A stretch of DNA of 64,000 nucleotides, taken from positions 186,001 through 250,000 of the forward strand of contig NZ_ML119084.1 of NCBI RefSeq assembly GCF_003789055.1. Direction: 5' to 3'. Source of the DNA: Histidinibacterium lentulum (lineage in GTDB: Bacteria > Pseudomonadota > Alphaproteobacteria > Rhodobacterales > Rhodobacteraceae). The notes beneath the pieces were generated by a model. That model was not told the DNA's origin. It ran no database searches and saw nothing but the letters and a program-made list of their open reading frames with translations. Both the position numbers and the translations under genes were made by a program. This document shows positions 61,778 through 64,000 of the stretch, piece by piece. Position 1 is the first letter of the stretch. Each line of letters starts with the position of its first letter.

Positions 61778-62382
61778 CGGCGGCTCCCGATCCTGGGCTC
61801 GGTTCCGGCCCTGAGGCGGATCAGGTTCTCGCCGTGCCGCCAGAAGACCAGCGCCGCCAGCACCACCGCCAGAAGCACCAGATCCCCCCGCCCCAGCACC
61901 AGCGCCCAGACCGGCGCCAGCGCCGCCGCGCCCAGCGCGCCGACAGAGGAGATCCGGCTCATCCCCGCCGCCGCCAGCCACGAGACGCAGGCCGCCAGCC
62001 CCACCGGCCAGGCGAGCGCGAGGAGGATGCCGAGGAAGGTCGCGACTCCCTTGCCGCCCCGGAACCCCAGCCAGACCGGAAAGCAATGCCCGACGAACGA
62101 GGCCAGCGCCGCCGCCTGCGCCGCGTCCGCCCCCGCAAGGCCCAGCGCCGCCAGCGTCACGAACGCCCCCTTGCCGCTGTCCATCACCAGCGTCAGCGCG
62201 GCGGCGGGCTTGTGCCCCGTGCGCAGCACGTTCGTCGCCCCGATGTTGCCCGACCCGACCTTGCGCAGGTCCCCGAGCCCGAAGACCCGCGCGAAGACGA
62301 TCCCGAAGGGCACCGACCCGGCGAGATAGCCCAGCACCAGCCACAGCAGGAGCACCGGGGCAGAGGAGACCAGATCCGGCAT
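61774..62382 (-). CDS. plsY: glycerol-3-phosphate acyltransferase PlsY
   Basis: A 202-residue, five-helix membrane enzyme. LAGSVPFGIVFARV, VGSGNIGATNVLR, MDSGKGAF, GHCFPVWLGFRGGKGVAT are the PlsY motifs, including the GSGNxGATN and GGKGVAT loops. It acylates glycerol-3-phosphate from acyl-phosphate at the inner membrane. ATG 62382 overlaps the pyrC stop (ATGA). Confidence 0.96.
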   Translation of the reverse strand: MPDLVSSAPVLLLWLVLGYLAGSVPFGIVFARVFGLGDLRKVGSGNIGATNVLRTGHKPAAALTLVMDSGKGAFVTLAALGLAGADAAQAAALASFVGHCFPVWLGFRGGKGVATFLGILLALAWPVGLAACVSWLAAAGMSRISSVGALGAAALAPVWALVLGRGDLVLLAVVLAALVFWRHGENLIRLRAGTEPRIGSRR

Positions 62383-63653
62383 CACCCTTCCCACACCCTT
62401 TGCCCGGCGACCCAGGTGCCGCGCACGCGCCCCTGCAACCTTGCCCCGTCGAACGGCGTGTTCTTCGACTTCGACCGCATCGTGAAGCGGTCGAGCACGA
62501 AGGGCGCATGGGGATCGAAAAGCACGAGATCCGCCGGCGCCCCCGCCCCGAGCCGCCCCGTCTCCAGCCCCAGCCTGCGCGACGGCGCCAGCGACAGCGC
62601 GCGAAAGAGCTGCGGCAGGCTCAGGTTCCCCCCGTGGAACAGCCGCAGCGCGGCGGGCAGCAGCGTCTCCAGCCCCACAGCCCCCGAGGCCGCCTCCTCG
62701 AAGGGCAGGCGCTTGCTCTCCTCGTCCTGCGGCGTATGCATCGACGAGATCACGTCGATCAGCCCCGAGGCCACCGCCTCCACCATCGCGACCCGGTCGT
62801 CCTCGGACCGCAGCGGGGGCTTGAGCTTGAAGAAGGTCCGGTAGTCCGCGACGTCGAACTCGTTCAGCGTCAGGTGATGGATGCCCACGCCCGCGGTGAT
62901 GTCGAAGCCGTTGCGCTTTGCCCGCTCCAGCGCCGGCAGGGCGCGGGCCGTGGTCACCTGATCCACATGCAGCCGCGCGCCCGTCATCTCCAGCAGGGCG
63001 ATATCCCGGTCGAGACCCATTCTCTCGGCCATGGGCGACACCGCCGGCAACCCGCGCAGCGAGGCGAACTTGCCCGATGTGGCGCAGGCGCCCGCGCTCA
63101 GGCCGGGCTCCTGCACATGGGTCACGACAAGCGCGCCGAGCGAGCGGGCATAGGTCAGCGCGCGCGCGTAGATCCGCGTGTCGGTCACCACCCGGTCGCA
63201 ATCGGTGAAGGCCACCGCGCCCGCGTCCATCAGGAACCCGATCTCGGTCATCTCCCGGCCCTCGCGGCCCTTCGTGAGCGCCGCCATGGGGAGCACCCGC
63301 ACGATGCTGTCGGCACTCGCCCGGCGGGCCACGAATTCCAGCGTCTCGGGCGTGTCGATGGCGGGGTCCGTGTCCGGCCGGGTGACCATGGTCGTTACGC
63401 CCCCCGCCGCCGCCGCCCGGCCCGCCGAGGCAAAGCTCTCCTTGTGCCGTTCCCCGGGCTCGGAGACCTTCACCCCGAGATCGACGATCCCCGGTGCCAG
63501 GCAATGCCCCCGGCAGTCGAGCGCGCCCCCTGGCACTTCCGCCCCCTCCCAGACCTCGGCGATCCGGTTGCCCTCGATCCGGAGACCGCCGATCCGCGTC
63601 TCGGGGGCCTCGGGGTCGATCAGCTGGGCATTGGCGAGAAGGATGGGGGGCAT
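62382..63653 (-). CDS. pyrC: dihydroorotase homologue, probably non-catalytic
   Basis: A 423-residue amidohydrolase-fold protein with overall dihydroorotase sequence. However, the metal-binding HxH of the DxHxHxREPG motif is replaced (PGIVDLGVKVSEPG), and the C-terminal DHAPH motif reads SMHTPQ. The normal Zn ligands are therefore missing, as in the PyrC-prime/PyrX proteins that only support aspartate transcarbamoylase assembly. pyrB may lie just beyond the window. An active dihydroorotase should be encoded elsewhere. Confidence 0.85.
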   Translation of the reverse strand: MPPILLANAQLIDPEAPETRIGGLRIEGNRIAEVWEGAEVPGGALDCRGHCLAPGIVDLGVKVSEPGERHKESFASAGRAAAAGGVTTMVTRPDTDPAIDTPETLEFVARRASADSIVRVLPMAALTKGREGREMTEIGFLMDAGAVAFTDCDRVVTDTRIYARALTYARSLGALVVTHVQEPGLSAGACATSGKFASLRGLPAVSPMAERMGLDRDIALLEMTGARLHVDQVTTARALPALERAKRNGFDITAGVGIHHLTLNEFDVADYRTFFKLKPPLRSEDDRVAMVEAVASGLIDVISSMHTPQDEESKRLPFEEAASGAVGLETLLPAALRLFHGGNLSLPQLFRALSLAPSRRLGLETGRLGAGAPADLVLFDPHAPFVLDRFTMRSKSKNTPFDGARLQGRVRGTWVAGQRVWEG

Positions 63654-63706
63654 CGGTCCGTCCGGATGGGTGTCGACGCGGTCTCTAGCGCCTCGTGGGG
63701 GGGATG

Positions 63707-64000
63707 TCAGCCGCCCGCGACCGACGGCGGGTCCGGGCGCGGCGCGGTCGCGGACACGGGGCCGGGCAGCACCGACCAGCGCCAGCCGTCGGGGCGGAGC
63801 GGCGCATTGGCCCTTGCCGCCGCGCGCACCAGTTCCGCGACCCGGGCTCCCTCTCCGATCATGTCGAGGCGATACTCCTGCCAGGTCGTCTGGCGCCCGC
63901 CGTGCCCGGTGGCAAAGGACAGCGGCCCCCGGCCCAGGATCACGCAGTCGGGCGGCCCGGGATCTAGCCGCACCGCCCCGGGATCGAGCGGCAGGATCTC
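63707..64000 (-). CDS. partial protein, hypothetical (runs off the window edge)
   Basis: The frame is open to the window end, giving at least 97 C-terminal residues (EILPLDPGAVRLDPGPPDCVILGRG..., then TTWQEYRLDMIGEGARVAELV and a Pro-rich end). Sequence GPLSFATGHGGRQTTWQEY suggests a globular end; no family recognised. It is followed by pyrC after 53 bases on the same strand. The start is outside the window. Confidence 0.6.
   Translation of the reverse strand, partial: EILPLDPGAVRLDPGPPDCVILGRGPLSFATGHGGRQTTWQEYRLDMIGEGARVAELVRAAARANAPLRPDGWRWSVLPGPVSATAPRPDPPSVAGG

Overview
The window is high-GC DNA from the chromosome of an alphaproteobacterium, most likely a member of the Rhodobacteraceae (Rhodobacterales). 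The case rests on gene content: lineage-typical small families (DUF1467, DUF1150, DUF1244, DUF465, the aa3-type oxidase subunit IV peptide), L-malyl-CoA/beta-methylmalyl-CoA lyase with methylmalonyl-CoA epimerase (ethylmalonyl-CoA pathway context), a groESL operon under CIRCE, the argH-lptM-lysA-DUF4175 neighbourhood, and a dihydroorotase homologue without its catalytic histidines. No rRNA or tRNA gene and no CRISPR array was seen.

Layout. 0-8 kb: an 8-bp tandem repeat, mce and DUF1467, a receiver protein, a four-gene overlapping minus-strand unit (DUF1800 > DUF1501 > NAD-dependent epimerase > sugar transferase), then an Hsp20-DUF1150-aspartoacylase unit with a heat-shock-like promoter. 8-14 kb: DUF465, purE-purK, a Nudix hydrolase, a diguanylate cyclase, groES-groEL. 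14-25 kb: TraB/GumN protein, DUF2161, Mn-pyrophosphatase, HAD hydrolase, class III aminotransferase, SNase-like protein, rpmI-rplT, pyk, N-formylglutamate amidohydrolase, DUF1244. 25-34 kb: a D-amino-acid cluster (dgcN, dgcA, Nudix, D-amino-acid transaminase), mcl1, accA and two exported proteins. 34-44 kb: PPOX flavoprotein, plsC, ftsEX, a zinc-ribbon protein, DUF4175 protein, lysA, DUF2834, a tiny LptM-like lipoprotein, argH, and a TlpA-like thioredoxin whose start codon overlaps that of argH on the other strand.

44.2-50.9 kb is an accessory island. It holds an intact IS630 element inserted exactly at the stop codon of a PIN-like toxin gene, its MerR/DUF433 antitoxin gene, a parD gene with a truncated parE, two full-length paralogues of a membrane-anchored receiver-like protein that share an upstream TTAC-N5-GTAA motif, an exported cupredoxin-like protein, a pentapeptide-repeat protein, and copies of an 87-bp two-palindrome repeat. 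50.9-64 kb returns to core genes: UPF0301, a DsbD N-domain protein, sua5, an acyl-CoA dehydrogenase with an MBL hydrolase, the oxidase subunit IV peptide, azlCD, mobA and partners, a second PPOX flavoprotein, and pyrC-plsY with an exported protein.

Overlapping start/stop codons (ATGA, GTGA, TTGA, CTGA) are very common, so several gene sets are probably translationally coupled. The most unusual material is the 46.6-50.9 kb segment (paired pseudo-receivers, shared operator-like motif, flanking structured repeats) and a recurring composite hairpin that ends in TATTT followed by GGCCAGA, found behind three unrelated genes.
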